From positions 1-32,862 of the forward strand of contig JABCYZ010000046.1 in NCBI GenBank assembly GCA_013289955.1: a stretch of 32,862 nucleotides of DNA. The letters are read 5' to 3'. Made by a program: the position numbers and the translations under genes. Shown here in pieces: positions 16,229 through 24,028 of this stretch. The notes under the pieces are model-generated. The model had not been told where the DNA came from. It worked only from the letters and a program-made list of their open reading frames with translations, and searched no databases. The stretch comes from Acidobacteriota bacterium. Lineage in GTDB: Bacteria; Acidobacteriota; Terriglobia; Acidiferrales; UBA7541. How positions within the stretch are numbered: the first letter of the stretch is position 1; each line of letters opens with the position of its first letter.

Positions 16229-17318
16229 GACTACAGCCTTTCCCGATGTGCAAGCCCGGGCGGCGGAGCGCAAAACCCCGCGCGGCAGGACTTTCTCCGA
16301 ACATCCGCTCGTGCAATTAACCATCGTTCGCTTTCTTGAAACGCTCCGCGAACCCGAAGCGCTGTTCTGGATCTTCGCGTTTCCCATCCTTCTCGCCGGC
16401 GGTCTGGGAATCGCGTTCCGCAATCGTCCCGCGGAAGTACTGAAGATCGCGACCGTGACGCCGGCACTGACCGAATCGCTGCAGCGCGAAAAACTCCTGT
16501 CGGTGCAGCAACTCAGCAGGCCATCCGCCGAAGAAGCCCTGCGCACCGGCAAGATTGCGCTGCTCGCGGTACCGGGCGCGAACGGTGCGATCGTGTATCG
16601 CTACGACGATACGAACCCGGAAGGCCGTACGGCGCGCATGCTCGCGGATCGCGCCGTGCAGCAAGCCGCAGGCCGCGTCGATCCCGTTCTGTCCAGCGAT
16701 GTGCTTATGCGCGAACCCGGCTCGCGCTACATCGATTTCCTCATTCCCGGCCTCTTGGGAATGAACCTGATGGGCAGCGCGATTTGGGGCATGGGTTTCA
16801 CCGTCGTGGATATGCGGCGCAAAAAACTGCTGAAGAGACTGGTCGCAACTCCCATGCCCAAGCAATACTTTTTGCTCTCCTACGTATTCTCGCGCATCTT
16901 GATGCTGGTAGCGGAAGTCGGCATCGTGCTGGGATTCGGCGCGTGGATTTTTCATGTGCCGGTGCGCGGCTCGCTGCTCAGCCTCGCTTTGGTATGCCTT
17001 CTTGGTTCGCTGACCTTCAGCGCCATGGGACTGCTGCTCGCCTCGCGCGCCAAAACCATCGAAGCGGCTTCCGGCTTGATGAATGCCGTGATGCTGCCGA
17101 TGTGGATCGCTTCCGGTGTATTCTTCTCGGCGCAGCGGTTTCCGGACGTCGTACAGCCCATCATCAAAGCTCTCCCATTGACCGCGGCGATCGACGCGTT
17201 GCGCGCGAACATGCTGCAGGGCGCGGGTCTCGTTCAGCTTTCGCCGCAAATGGGTGTGCTGGGCGCTTGGCTTATTTTTTGTTTTATTCTCGCGCTGAAA
17301 CTTTTTCGCTGGCGCTAG
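16221..17318 (+). CDS. ABC-2 type transporter permease
   Basis: The membrane partner of the preceding ATPase, 365 residues. One helix near the N-terminus (about 48-66, LFWIFAFPILLAGGLGIAF) is followed by an extracytoplasmic region of about 100 residues and then five hydrophobic helices in the C-terminal half. The part DMRRKKLLKRLVATPMPKQY is the amphipathic coupling region typical of ABC-2 permeases. ATG 16221 lies inside the end of the ATPase gene. The stop is 16 nt from the stop of the opposite-strand permease, so the two exporter operons converge. Confidence 0.9.
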   Translation: MSETTAFPDVQARAAERKTPRGRTFSEHPLVQLTIVRFLETLREPEALFWIFAFPILLAGGLGIAFRNRPAEVLKIATVTPALTESLQREKLLSVQQLSRPSAEEALRTGKIALLAVPGANGAIVYRYDDTNPEGRTARMLADRAVQQAAGRVDPVLSSDVLMREPGSRYIDFLIPGLLGMNLMGSAIWGMGFTVVDMRRKKLLKRLVATPMPKQYFLLSYVFSRILMLVAEVGIVLGFGAWIFHVPVRGSLLSLALVCLLGSLTFSAMGLLLASRAKTIEAASGLMNAVMLPMWIASGVFFSAQRFPDVVQPIIKALPLTAAIDALRANMLQGAGLVQLSPQMGVLGAWLIFCFILALKLFRWR

Positions 17319-17334
17319 ATTTCCTATGACTCTG

Positions 17335-18105
17335 TCAGCTGACGGCTTTTTTGTGGAATTGCCGCAGGCCGACCGTCAGCAGCAGCGCGTTGAATCCCAG
17401 CAAACCGACGAACACGGCGAGCAGCGAAAGGTGCGGGAATTGCGGAACGAGTGTCGCGCGCAAACCCTCGCTGGCGTAAACCAGCGGATTCACGAGCACT
17501 GCTTTTTGCATGATGGGGAAATTTGCGAGCGCGCTCCACGGGTAGTACGTGCAGCCGAAAAAGATCATCGGCGCTACCACCAGGGAAAACATCAAGCCGA
17601 TGTGCGTTTGCTCGACGCTGCATCCGAGCGCTAGACCGCCGCACGCGGAAAACAGTGCGACCAGTAACGCCACGACGGCAAAAAGAATCGGGCGGTGCAG
17701 ACTCAGATCCACGCCCGGCCTGAGCAGCAGCCACGCCGCTGGAATCACCATGATACCCGCAGCGAGCGCTTGCAGAGTGCCGGCGACAACTTTTTCGATG
17801 GCCACCCAGGAAATGTCCATCGGCGCCAGCAACCGGTCTTCGATCTCCCGTGTGAATTGAAATTCGCCAATCAGCGGCATGGCGACGGCCCAAATGCCCG
17901 TGCCAACCATGCTCAGCGCCATGATGCCGGGAAGCAGCAGGCTCTTATAGGAAGGCGGCATGTAGCCACTGCCAACCATCACGCGCCCGAAAATAAACAC
18001 GAACATCAGCGGCTGCAAAAAAGTCTGGAAGAGCAGCGCCACAATATTCCGGCGGGCTACGCGCACGTCGCGAGCCAGCATGGCGATAAAAGCCTTGTAG
18101 TTCAT
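17335..18105 (-). CDS. ABC-2 type transporter permease (second exporter)
   Basis: A 256-residue permease with six predicted membrane helices, of the DrrB/NodJ type. It starts MNYKAFIAMLARDVRVARRN and has the family segment REIEDRLLAPMDISWVAIEK between helices 2 and 3. The start ATG 18105 overlaps the stop of the upstream ATPase by ATGA, so the pair is translationally coupled. The frame is open for 24 more codons inside the ATPase gene, but the overlap start is preferred. It is shorter than the permease of the convergent exporter and lacks that protein's large extracytoplasmic loop. Confidence 0.9.
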   Translation of the reverse strand: MNYKAFIAMLARDVRVARRNIVALLFQTFLQPLMFVFIFGRVMVGSGYMPPSYKSLLLPGIMALSMVGTGIWAVAMPLIGEFQFTREIEDRLLAPMDISWVAIEKVVAGTLQALAAGIMVIPAAWLLLRPGVDLSLHRPILFAVVALLVALFSACGGLALGCSVEQTHIGLMFSLVVAPMIFFGCTYYPWSALANFPIMQKAVLVNPLVYASEGLRATLVPQFPHLSLLAVFVGLLGFNALLLTVGLRQFHKKAVS

Positions 18106-19124
18106 TCGCGCAGGCTCCTGCCAGTGTGGTGCAAGAAGAGGTTTTCGAGGCTGGGCTCGGAGATGTGCACGTCGCACAGTTCCGCGTGTGCCGCAACCGA
18201 GAGATTCGCAACATCGGAAACGAGCGAACCGCCGCGATCGGCGTAAAGATCGGCGCTGTTGTTTTCCGTGGAACGGACTTCGCGAACCCCAGGCAGTGTT
18301 TTCAGGCGTTCAAGCAAATCCGGCGAGTGCTGGCCGAAGCGCACGCGCACGAGATACCCGCCGGGAACGGAAGCCTTCAACTCCTGCGGCGTGCCGAGCG
18401 CGATCACTCTCCCGTGGTCGACGATGGCAAGGCGCTGGCAAAGCGCGTCGGCTTCTTCCATGTTGTGCGTGGTCAGCAAAACAGTCTTGCCGCTGCGGTT
18501 GTACTCGCGAATGATTTCCCAGAGAAGCAAACGCGTCTGCGGATCGAGGCCGGCGCTCGGCTCATCGAGGAACAGCACTTGCGGATCGTGCATCATGGCG
18601 CGCGCGATGGAGAGACGCTGCATCATGCCGCCGGAAAAGCCGCGGACGATCTGGTCGGCGCGATCGGTGAGTTTGAATCGCTCGAGGAGCGATGCCGCGC
18701 GCGTGTTGCGCTCGTGCGAGCCCAGGCCAAAATAGGCGCCGTGGAAAACGAGGATTTCGCGAGCCGTCAAAGAAAAATCGAGATTGGGGCGCTGGGCGAC
18801 AACGCCAATCAGCCGTTTGACGGCAGACTGCTCTTTCCACACGTCATGTTCGCCGATCCAGGCCCGGCCTGCGGTCGGCTTGACGCGCGTTGTGAGCACG
18901 CCGACCGTTGTCGACTTTCCGGCGCCGTTGGGTCCGAGGAGGCAGAAAATCTCGCCGGAATGGATATCGAGAGAGATGCCATCGAGAGCGACAACTTCCG
19001 GCTTGGGCTGTTTTCCTTTGCTGCGTTTTGCGGCAAAGGAAAAAGCTCCGCCCGGACCAGCCGCAAGCGGCGGCGCCGTGTTATAGACCTTTCGTAATTC
19101 ACTGGTGCGAATGCCGGCCGCCAT
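18102..19124 (-). CDS. ABC transporter ATP-binding protein (second exporter, DrrA-like)
   Basis: The ATPase of the second ABC-2 exporter, 340 residues. Motifs are Walker A GPNGAGKST (64-72), Q-loop Q111, signature FSGGM (163-167), Walker B VLFLDEP (183-189) and switch His220 in TTHNMEEAD. The C-terminal domain (about 240-340) resembles that of DrrA-type drug-export ATPases. A Gly/Ala/Lys-rich stretch at about 16-43 interrupts the usual N-terminal strand region and looks like a local insertion. The start ATG 19124 has AGAGGA about 9 nt upstream. It forms a two-gene operon with the permease downstream. Confidence 0.92.
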   Translation of the reverse strand: MAAGIRTSELRKVYNTAPPLAAGPGGAFSFAAKRSKGKQPKPEVVALDGISLDIHSGEIFCLLGPNGAGKSTTVGVLTTRVKPTAGRAWIGEHDVWKEQSAVKRLIGVVAQRPNLDFSLTAREILVFHGAYFGLGSHERNTRAASLLERFKLTDRADQIVRGFSGGMMQRLSIARAMMHDPQVLFLDEPSAGLDPQTRLLLWEIIREYNRSGKTVLLTTHNMEEADALCQRLAIVDHGRVIALGTPQELKASVPGGYLVRVRFGQHSPDLLERLKTLPGVREVRSTENNSADLYADRGGSLVSDVANLSVAAHAELCDVHISEPSLENLFLHHTGRSLRE

Positions 19125-19350
19125 GTCCCAAGTCCTCTCATCCCTACCTTACGAAAATGCCGCAACAAAAGTTACTTCGCTCCGCGGCTCGGATCAGGCG
19201 GGCTTCGCTACTTGCGAAATACAGAATTACGTTCTTCGGATGATTCCAGAGGGGGGTGATGCATGTCAATTCAACACCAAAACAAACCCCCGTCTCCCGG
19301 CCAATCCCGTATCCATACTTTCGCGATTGACTTCCTTCACATCCTCCCGC

Positions 19351-19968
19351 TCAATGGCCCGAATAGCGCTGCTCTTTCCATGGGTCGCCGTAGGCATGGT
19401 AGCCGTTGCGTTCCCAGAAGCCGAGGCGGTCGTGGCCGAGAAGCTGAAACCCGCGAACCCATTTCACGCTTTTCCACGCGTAGAGATGCGGGACGATGAG
19501 GCGCAAGGGGCCGCCGTGCTCACCGGTGAGCGGCTCGCCGTCATGCTCGAAGGCAAAGAGCACATTCGGCTTCAGCAGATCCTCAAGGGGTACATTTGCC
19601 GTATAACCTTCTTCGGCGAGGATGGAAGCGAAATGCGCTTCGGGCTTCGGCTTGATCAGCTTCATCACCTCCGTAAAGAGAACACCTTTCCAGTGATTAT
19701 CGAGGCGGCTCCAGCGCGTGACGCAGTGGAAGTCCGACAAGGTTTCCGTTTGCGGCAGCGCGCGAAACTCGTTCCACGTGAGGCGCTTGGCTTCTTCGAC
19801 TTCACCGGAAATCTGGAAGTCCCACCGGGCTGGATCGAAATGCGGAACGCTGCCGTAATGGAGCACAGGCCACTTGAGCGTGAGCGATTGCCCCGGCGGC
19901 AGACGGCCTTCGGCCTTGGCCTTGTTTTCCAGTTCCTTGCGCGTTCCGAGGTCCCCGAATAGTGACAT
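19351..19968 (-). CDS. sulfite oxidase-like molybdopterin oxidoreductase
   Basis: A 205-residue protein of the sulfite oxidase/YedY superfamily, consisting of the molybdopterin-binding domain alone. Cys82 in DFHCVTRWS is in the position of the Cys that ligates molybdenum. Other family features are WDFQISGEV (49-57) and GGPLRLIVPHLYAWKSVKWV. There is no Tat signal and no haem partner gene, so it is probably cytosolic. The start ATG 19968 has AGGGA about 8 nt upstream; a longer frame would need TTG 20007. Physiological substrate unknown. It stands alone, divergent from the VOC gene. Confidence 0.87.
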   Translation of the reverse strand: MSLFGDLGTRKELENKAKAEGRLPPGQSLTLKWPVLHYGSVPHFDPARWDFQISGEVEEAKRLTWNEFRALPQTETLSDFHCVTRWSRLDNHWKGVLFTEVMKLIKPKPEAHFASILAEEGYTANVPLEDLLKPNVLFAFEHDGEPLTGEHGGPLRLIVPHLYAWKSVKWVRGFQLLGHDRLGFWERNGYHAYGDPWKEQRYSGH

Positions 19969-20094
19969 GCCGTTTTCCCTTGCGATGAATGGTTCGACGC
20001 CATTCAAGGCTTCTTCAGTTTACAGCCTCGTTGATGGTATGTCCCGGATGTGAGACAACTAAAAACTCGCAACGTCCTGTTCAGGAGAGAAAAG

Positions 20095-20469
20095 ATGCTG
20101 GCTTCCATGAAGATGGCGGGATTCCTTCTCACGAAGGACTACGAAAAGGCGCGCGCATTTTACGAGGGCAATCTGGGATTCGAGTTTGTGAGCCTGGATC
20201 AGTTTGCGCTGGTGATGCAGGCGGGCAAAAGCATGATCCGGATCGTGAAGGATCCGGCGTTTACGCCGCAGCGGAGCACGGTGCTGGGCTGGCAGGTAGA
20301 CGACATCGAAGCGATCGTGGATTGGCTCGTGAAGCGCGGCGTGGTCTTCGATAAGTATCCGTTCGTAGAAGACAAAGAACGCGGGATTTGGACGGCGCCG
20401 GGCGGCAGCAAAGTGGCGTGGTTCAAAGATCCGGACGGAAATATCCTGAGCCTGTCACAGCACAATTGA
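20095..20469 (+). CDS. VOC family protein (glyoxalase/bleomycin-resistance fold)
   Basis: A 124-residue single-domain vicinal-oxygen-chelate protein. Two beta-alpha-beta-beta-beta modules can be traced: GFLLTKDYEKARAFYEGNLG at the start and TVLGWQVDDIEAIVDWLVKRG in the middle, ending with KVAWFKDPDGNILSLSQ, the usual VOC C-terminal signature. The start ATG 20095 follows AGGAGAG by 5 nt; the upstream in-frame extension is less likely. Members include isomerases, dioxygenases and antibiotic-binding proteins; the function here cannot be fixed. Confidence 0.87.
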   Translation: MLASMKMAGFLLTKDYEKARAFYEGNLGFEFVSLDQFALVMQAGKSMIRIVKDPAFTPQRSTVLGWQVDDIEAIVDWLVKRGVVFDKYPFVEDKERGIWTAPGGSKVAWFKDPDGNILSLSQHN

Positions 20470-20518
20470 GCGCCCCGGATGTCACGGCGCTGGATTTCTT
20501 CCGGCATTCTTTTAGGAA

Positions 20519-20550
20519 GCCCGGTCATGAGGACCTCCTTATGACCCGGC
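20519..20550. terminator. strong hairpin between convergent genes
   Basis: GGTCATGAGG (20523-20532) pairs with CCTTATGACC (20537-20546) around an ACCT loop, with one G-T pair. GCC/GGC extends the stem past a bulged C. It lies 49 nt after the VOC stop and 94 nt beyond the stop of the opposite-strand phosphatase gene. It has no T-tract, so bidirectional transcript protection or termination is inference. Confidence 0.45.
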
Positions 20551-20644
20551 ACCTTGCTTCACCCGTTCGCCATAAACCTGCTCCGTTCTCCCTGCATAGA
20601 GCGGGCGGCTCGTTCTAACGCGGTGACCGGAAACTGACTCAGTA

Positions 20645-21928
20645 TCAAGACGCGGGAGCGGATTTGGCGATGATTAGGGTGATGTCGTCGTGTTGTTCGT
20701 GAGGGGAGAATTGGCGGACGTCGGCGACGATGTTTTGGAGCAGAGATTGGGAAGGTTGGGCGCGGTGGCGGAGGAGGGAGTCGATGAGGCGGGCTTCGCC
20801 GAATTCGTCGCGGGAATCGTTGAAGGATTCGGTGATGCCGTCGGTATAGAGAACGAGCGTGTCGCCGGCGTGGATGGTGCGTTCGCCTAGTTCGCAGTCC
20901 CACTTTTTGAAGATGCCGAGGACGGTGGCGGTGGCGTGAAGGCGGTCGATCGAATCGTCCGAGCGGAGGATGAGCGCGGGCGGGTGGCCGCAGTTGATGT
21001 AGCGGAGGCGGCCGGTCGGGACATGGTAGTCGGCCAGGAAAAGGGTGGCGAAGGCGCCGTCGGGAGTGTTTTCGGAGAAGAGTTGGTTGACGGCGCAGAG
21101 GAGACGCTGGGGCTGATCGAGGGAGATGGCGCACTGGCTGCGGAGATTGGCTTGTAGATTGGCCATGAGCAGGGCAGCGGCGATGCCTTTGCCAGAAACG
21201 TCGCCGATGACCAGGCCGAAACGGTCGGGACCGAGGTCGAGGAAGTCGTAGTAATCACCGCCTACGGCGCGCGCGGGATAACAGTGACCGGAATAGTCGA
21301 GCGCGCGGATCGGGGGACGCACTTGTGGAAAGAAACGGCACTGGACTTCGTTGGCGATTTCCAGTTCCTGCGCGGCGCGTCGATCCAGTTCGAGTTTGGC
21401 AGCGGTGGCACGGCGCTGGGCCTCGAGGGCGTGGGTGATTTCGTCGAAGCTGACGAGCGAGAAAGTGTTGCCGTCGGGGTCGCGGAAGCGCGTGGAGACG
21501 CCGCCCCAGATGGGAGTTTCTTCGCCGAGCAGAGGGGATTCACTGGCGTTGCGGACTTGTCGCGTTTCGGGATCGAATTTTATGCGGCGGAGGCGAGGGG
21601 TGTGTTGGAAGCGGACGCCGCGGCGGGACCATTCCTGGTATTTGGCTAGGACGTCCTCGGTGATCAGGGTTAGGCGGGTGGAGCGGCCGATGAGTTTGAA
21701 ATCAAGAGAGTCGGGTTTGGGGGCGATGAGGGAGAGGACGGCTTGGCCGTCGGGAGGGGCGACGGCGACGAGGCGTTCGCCGGATTGGAGCTTGGCGTCG
21801 TAGGCGAGGTGGAAGCCGAGTAGGTCGACGTAGAAGCGGAGGCTGCGGTCTTGGTTGCGGACGTAAATATTGATGGAGTGGATGCGGAGGTGGGGAGAAC
21901 GTTTCGGGGACGGTGCGGGGGCGGACAT
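20645..21928 (-). CDS. VOC domain-SpoIIE phosphatase fusion protein
   Basis: A 427-residue fusion. Residues about 13-165 form a VOC (glyoxalase-like) domain, from HLRIHSINIYVRNQDRSLRF to RFRDPDGNTFSLVSF. A helical linker (about 166-200, FDEITHALEAQ then LDRRAAQELEIANEVQ) leads into a SpoIIE/PP2C phosphatase domain (about 200-422). Metal-binding aspartates are visible: D225 in GGDYYDF, D243 in GDVSGKG, D363 in YTDGITE and D414-D415 in HDDITL. SpoIIE-type enzymes dephosphorylate Ser/Thr residues, often on anti-sigma antagonists. The VOC part may sense a small ligand. ATG 21928 lacks a ribosome site but has TATAAT 7 nt upstream. No partner anti-sigma genes are adjacent. Confidence 0.9.
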   Translation of the reverse strand: MSAPAPSPKRSPHLRIHSINIYVRNQDRSLRFYVDLLGFHLAYDAKLQSGERLVAVAPPDGQAVLSLIAPKPDSLDFKLIGRSTRLTLITEDVLAKYQEWSRRGVRFQHTPRLRRIKFDPETRQVRNASESPLLGEETPIWGGVSTRFRDPDGNTFSLVSFDEITHALEAQRRATAAKLELDRRAAQELEIANEVQCRFFPQVRPPIRALDYSGHCYPARAVGGDYYDFLDLGPDRFGLVIGDVSGKGIAAALLMANLQANLRSQCAISLDQPQRLLCAVNQLFSENTPDGAFATLFLADYHVPTGRLRYINCGHPPALILRSDDSIDRLHATATVLGIFKKWDCELGERTIHAGDTLVLYTDGITESFNDSRDEFGEARLIDSLLRHRAQPSQSLLQNIVADVRQFSPHEQHDDITLIIAKSAPAS

Positions 21929-21935
21929 GCAGGAG

Positions 21936-21941
21936 ATTATA
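21936..21941 (-). promoter_or_regulatory. TATAAT -10 element, candidate leaderless promoter
   Basis: On the minus strand a perfect TATAAT lies 7 nt before the ATG of the VOC-SpoIIE gene. Transcription would begin at about the A of the start codon. The region 16-18 nt further upstream has no good -35 match (TTCTCC-like). The absence of a ribosome site before this ATG fits a leaderless message. Confidence 0.45.
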
Positions 21942-22148
21942 CGGCGGGGCGGCGGAGAGGAGAAAAAGATAAAGAATGGAGAAAGAGAAAGAAAAGGATC
22001 AGGACGGCCTTGACGTGATTCTTGGTTTGATTCGCATCCACAAGCAGGAGGAATCCGTCCAAACCGTGAATAGCGGGGCAATCCCGGAGCTATTGGGTGC
22101 ATGGCACTGGGTCGAGTGACAGATGACGCGAAGTGGGGGACAATTTGT

Positions 22149-22175
22149 TGCACTCGGAGGATAACGCGGAGTGCA
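22149..22175. repeat. TGCACTC/GAGTGCA hairpin
   Basis: TGCACTC (22149-22155) and GAGTGCA (22169-22175) enclose a 13-nt loop. The outer arms and the GCGGAGTGC right half are shared with the hairpin at 15150-15178. Confidence 0.4.
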
Positions 22176-22206
22176 GCGACGGTTCTGGATGGCAAAGTTC
22201 TACAAG

Positions 22207-22230
22207 AGCCCGGCGAAAGCCCGGCCTCTC
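22207..22230 (+). repeat. GAAA-tetraloop hairpin before folD
   Basis: GGC/GCC closes a GAAA tetraloop, and after one mismatch a second CCG-type stem and a short GAG/CTC arm follow. It ends 6 nt before the folD ribosome site GAGGA (22236-22240), so it could affect translation. That effect is inference. Confidence 0.35.
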
Positions 22231-22244
22231 GAGACGAGGATGGG

Positions 22245-23216
22245 ATGACGGCGAGAATACTGGATGGGGCGAAGATACGGGATGCGATGTTTGGGGAGTT
22301 GAAGGATGAGGTGGCGATACTTTCCTCGGCGGGGATACGGCCGGGGCTGGCGGCGGTGTTGGTGGGGAGCGATCCGGCTTCACAGCTTTATGTGAAGAGC
22401 AAGATTGCGGCTTGCGACCAGCTGGGGATGGCGAGCGGGTTGATTACGCCGTTGGCTAGCGCGACGACAGCGGAGATGCTGGCGATCGTCGAGGATTTGA
22501 ACCGGGACAATGATACGGATGGGATTTTGATTCAGCTGCCGTTGCCGGCGCAGGTGGATACGAAGAGGGTTTTGGAAGCGGTGGATCCGGCGAAGGATGT
22601 GGACGGGTTTCATCCCGTAAATCTGGGGAGGTTGGTTAGCGGGCGGCCGGGGCTCGTGGCTTGCACTCCCGCGGGGTGCATGGAGATTTTACGGAGGAAT
22701 GAGATTCGGATTGAGGGCGCGAACGCGGTGGTGCTGGGACGCAGCGATATTGTGGGGAAACCGATGGCCCTGCTTTTGATGCACGCCAACGCTACGGTGA
22801 CGATTTGCCATTCGAAGACGAAGAATTTGGCGGACGTGGTGCGCGGGGCGGACATTGTGGTGGCGGCGATGGGGAGAGCGGGGTTTGTCGAGGCGGATTG
22901 GATTCGGCCGGGGGCGGCGGTGATTGATGTGGGGACGAATCGGTTGACGGAGGCCGCCGAGGCGGAAAGACTGTTTAGGAACTTCCCTTCCCGCTTGGAG
23001 AAGTTTAGGTCCAAGGGGAACGCCTTGGCGGGAGATGTGCATCCGGATGCGGTGAATGTGGCAGGGGCGATGACGCCGGTGCCCGGAGGAGTGGGGCCGA
23101 TGACCATTACGATGTTGATGAGCAATACCGTGAAGGCAGCGCGGATGCGGCGGGCAAAGGCGATACCGCGGACGATTTCGGCGGGCGGGCCTTCATCGGG
23201 TTCGGGGGGGCGGTAG
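22245..23216 (+). CDS. folD: bifunctional methylenetetrahydrofolate dehydrogenase/cyclohydrolase
   Basis: FolD oxidises 5,10-methylene-THF to methenyl-THF with NADP and hydrolyses it to 10-formyl-THF, supplying one-carbon units; it is cytosolic. The 323 residues show Y49-x3-K53 (YVKSK, with the catalytic Lys), GILIQLPLP (93-101), KDVDGFHPVNLGRL (117-130), the dinucleotide-binding GRSDIVGKPMALLL (165-178) and TPVPGGVGPMTITM (277-290). ATG 22245 follows GAGGA by 4 nt; the longer open frame upstream has no such site. A basic, Gly/Ser-rich tail of about 24 residues exceeds the usual end of the family. coaE follows after 9 nt, so the two are co-transcribed. Confidence 0.95.
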   Translation: MTARILDGAKIRDAMFGELKDEVAILSSAGIRPGLAAVLVGSDPASQLYVKSKIAACDQLGMASGLITPLASATTAEMLAIVEDLNRDNDTDGILIQLPLPAQVDTKRVLEAVDPAKDVDGFHPVNLGRLVSGRPGLVACTPAGCMEILRRNEIRIEGANAVVLGRSDIVGKPMALLLMHANATVTICHSKTKNLADVVRGADIVVAAMGRAGFVEADWIRPGAAVIDVGTNRLTEAAEAERLFRNFPSRLEKFRSKGNALAGDVHPDAVNVAGAMTPVPGGVGPMTITMLMSNTVKAARMRRAKAIPRTISAGGPSSGSGGR

Positions 23217-23225
23217 CCGCCGGGG

Positions 23226-23843
23226 ATGAAGCGGCTTGGAATTACCGGAGGCATTGCCAGTGGGAAGAGCGCTGTGGCGAGGATGTTGCGCGAGTTGGGA
23301 TTTCGCGTGATGGATGCGGATGCGCTGGGGCATGAAGTGATGGAACCGGGGAAACGGGCCTTCCGTGAGATCGTGACGGAATTTGGGGCGGGCGTTGTGG
23401 GCGCGGATGGGCGGATCGATCGACGAGAGCTTGGAGCTTTGGTGTTTAGGGACAGAGAGAAACTGGAGCGGTTGAATACGATTGTGCATCCTCGAGTGGA
23501 AGAGGAGATGGTGCGCCTGTTCCTGGAGTGGGAGAAGAGTGGCGTGAGGGACGCGGCGTTTGTCGAGGCGGCTTTGCTGGTGGAGGCGGGATATCAGCAA
23601 AATTTGGATGGGTTGGTAGTGGCATGGTGCAGGCCGGAACAGCAGATGGAGAGGTTGATGGCGCGAGGGTTGAGTGAGGTGGAGGCGCGGCGGCGGATTG
23701 CGGCGCAGATGCCGGCGGAGGAGAAGCTGAAGTTCGCGACAGAAAAAATGGACTGTTCGGGGTCGCTGGAAGAAACGCGTAGGCAGGTGGAGAAGTTGGC
23801 GGGGAGGTTGCGGCGGGAAGGAAGTAGTGAAGCGAACAGGTAA
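23226..23843 (+). CDS. coaE: dephospho-CoA kinase
   Basis: CoaE phosphorylates the 3'-hydroxyl of dephospho-CoA with ATP, the last step of coenzyme A synthesis, in the cytosol. The 205-residue length is normal. The P-loop GGIASGKS is at 8-15. D30-AD32 starts the conserved DADALGHEVMEPG segment, and NTIVHPRV (84-91) and the lid region QMERLMARGLSEVEARRRI are also typical. ATG 23226 directly follows CCGGGG and lies 9 nt after the folD stop. Together they make a small coenzyme operon. Confidence 0.94.
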   Translation: MKRLGITGGIASGKSAVARMLRELGFRVMDADALGHEVMEPGKRAFREIVTEFGAGVVGADGRIDRRELGALVFRDREKLERLNTIVHPRVEEEMVRLFLEWEKSGVRDAAFVEAALLVEAGYQQNLDGLVVAWCRPEQQMERLMARGLSEVEARRRIAAQMPAEEKLKFATEKMDCSGSLEETRRQVEKLAGRLRREGSSEANR

Positions 23844-23921
23844 GGAAAGGAAGGCGGAAAAACACGGAGTCGCGATGAGAACGGCGTGGGAAAACGTCTG
23901 AAGAGAGTGAAGAGGGGGCGG

Positions 23922-23943
23922 GGGCAAGCTCCCCCCTACAGAT
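23922..23943 (+). repeat. dispersed repeat unit, copy 1
   Basis: GGGCAAGCTCCCCCCTACAG lies 78 nt after the coaE stop, with a G-run just before it, so a GGGGG/CCCCC hairpin is possible. A related copy is at 25351-25371. The run of G, CAAG and C-CTACA resembles short palindromic repeats I recall as common in environmental bacterial genomes. Confidence 0.4.
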
Positions 23944-24028
23944 TTCGTGGGAGATTTTCCTGCGCCCTTTGCGGGAAATTCGGTGTGGTATCTTTGGGAG
24001 TAGGCGGGGTCGAGGAAGGATTACGAAA

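Larger units (their letters stand above)
21929..22244. other. spacer between divergent phosphatase gene and folD
   Basis: No gene is supported here. The spacer holds the TATAAT element next to the phosphatase gene, a purine-rich run on the plus strand (about 21951-21998), a GCACTC-type hairpin at 22149-22175, and a GAAA-loop hairpin at 22207-22230 just before the folD ribosome site. No clear folD promoter was found by eye. Confidence 0.5.

Noticed and set aside
17334..17343. GTCAGCTGAC palindrome between the convergent permease genes, followed by TTTTTT
   Set aside because: The perfect 10-bp palindrome leaves no room for a loop, and the T-run is part of the minus-strand coding sequence.
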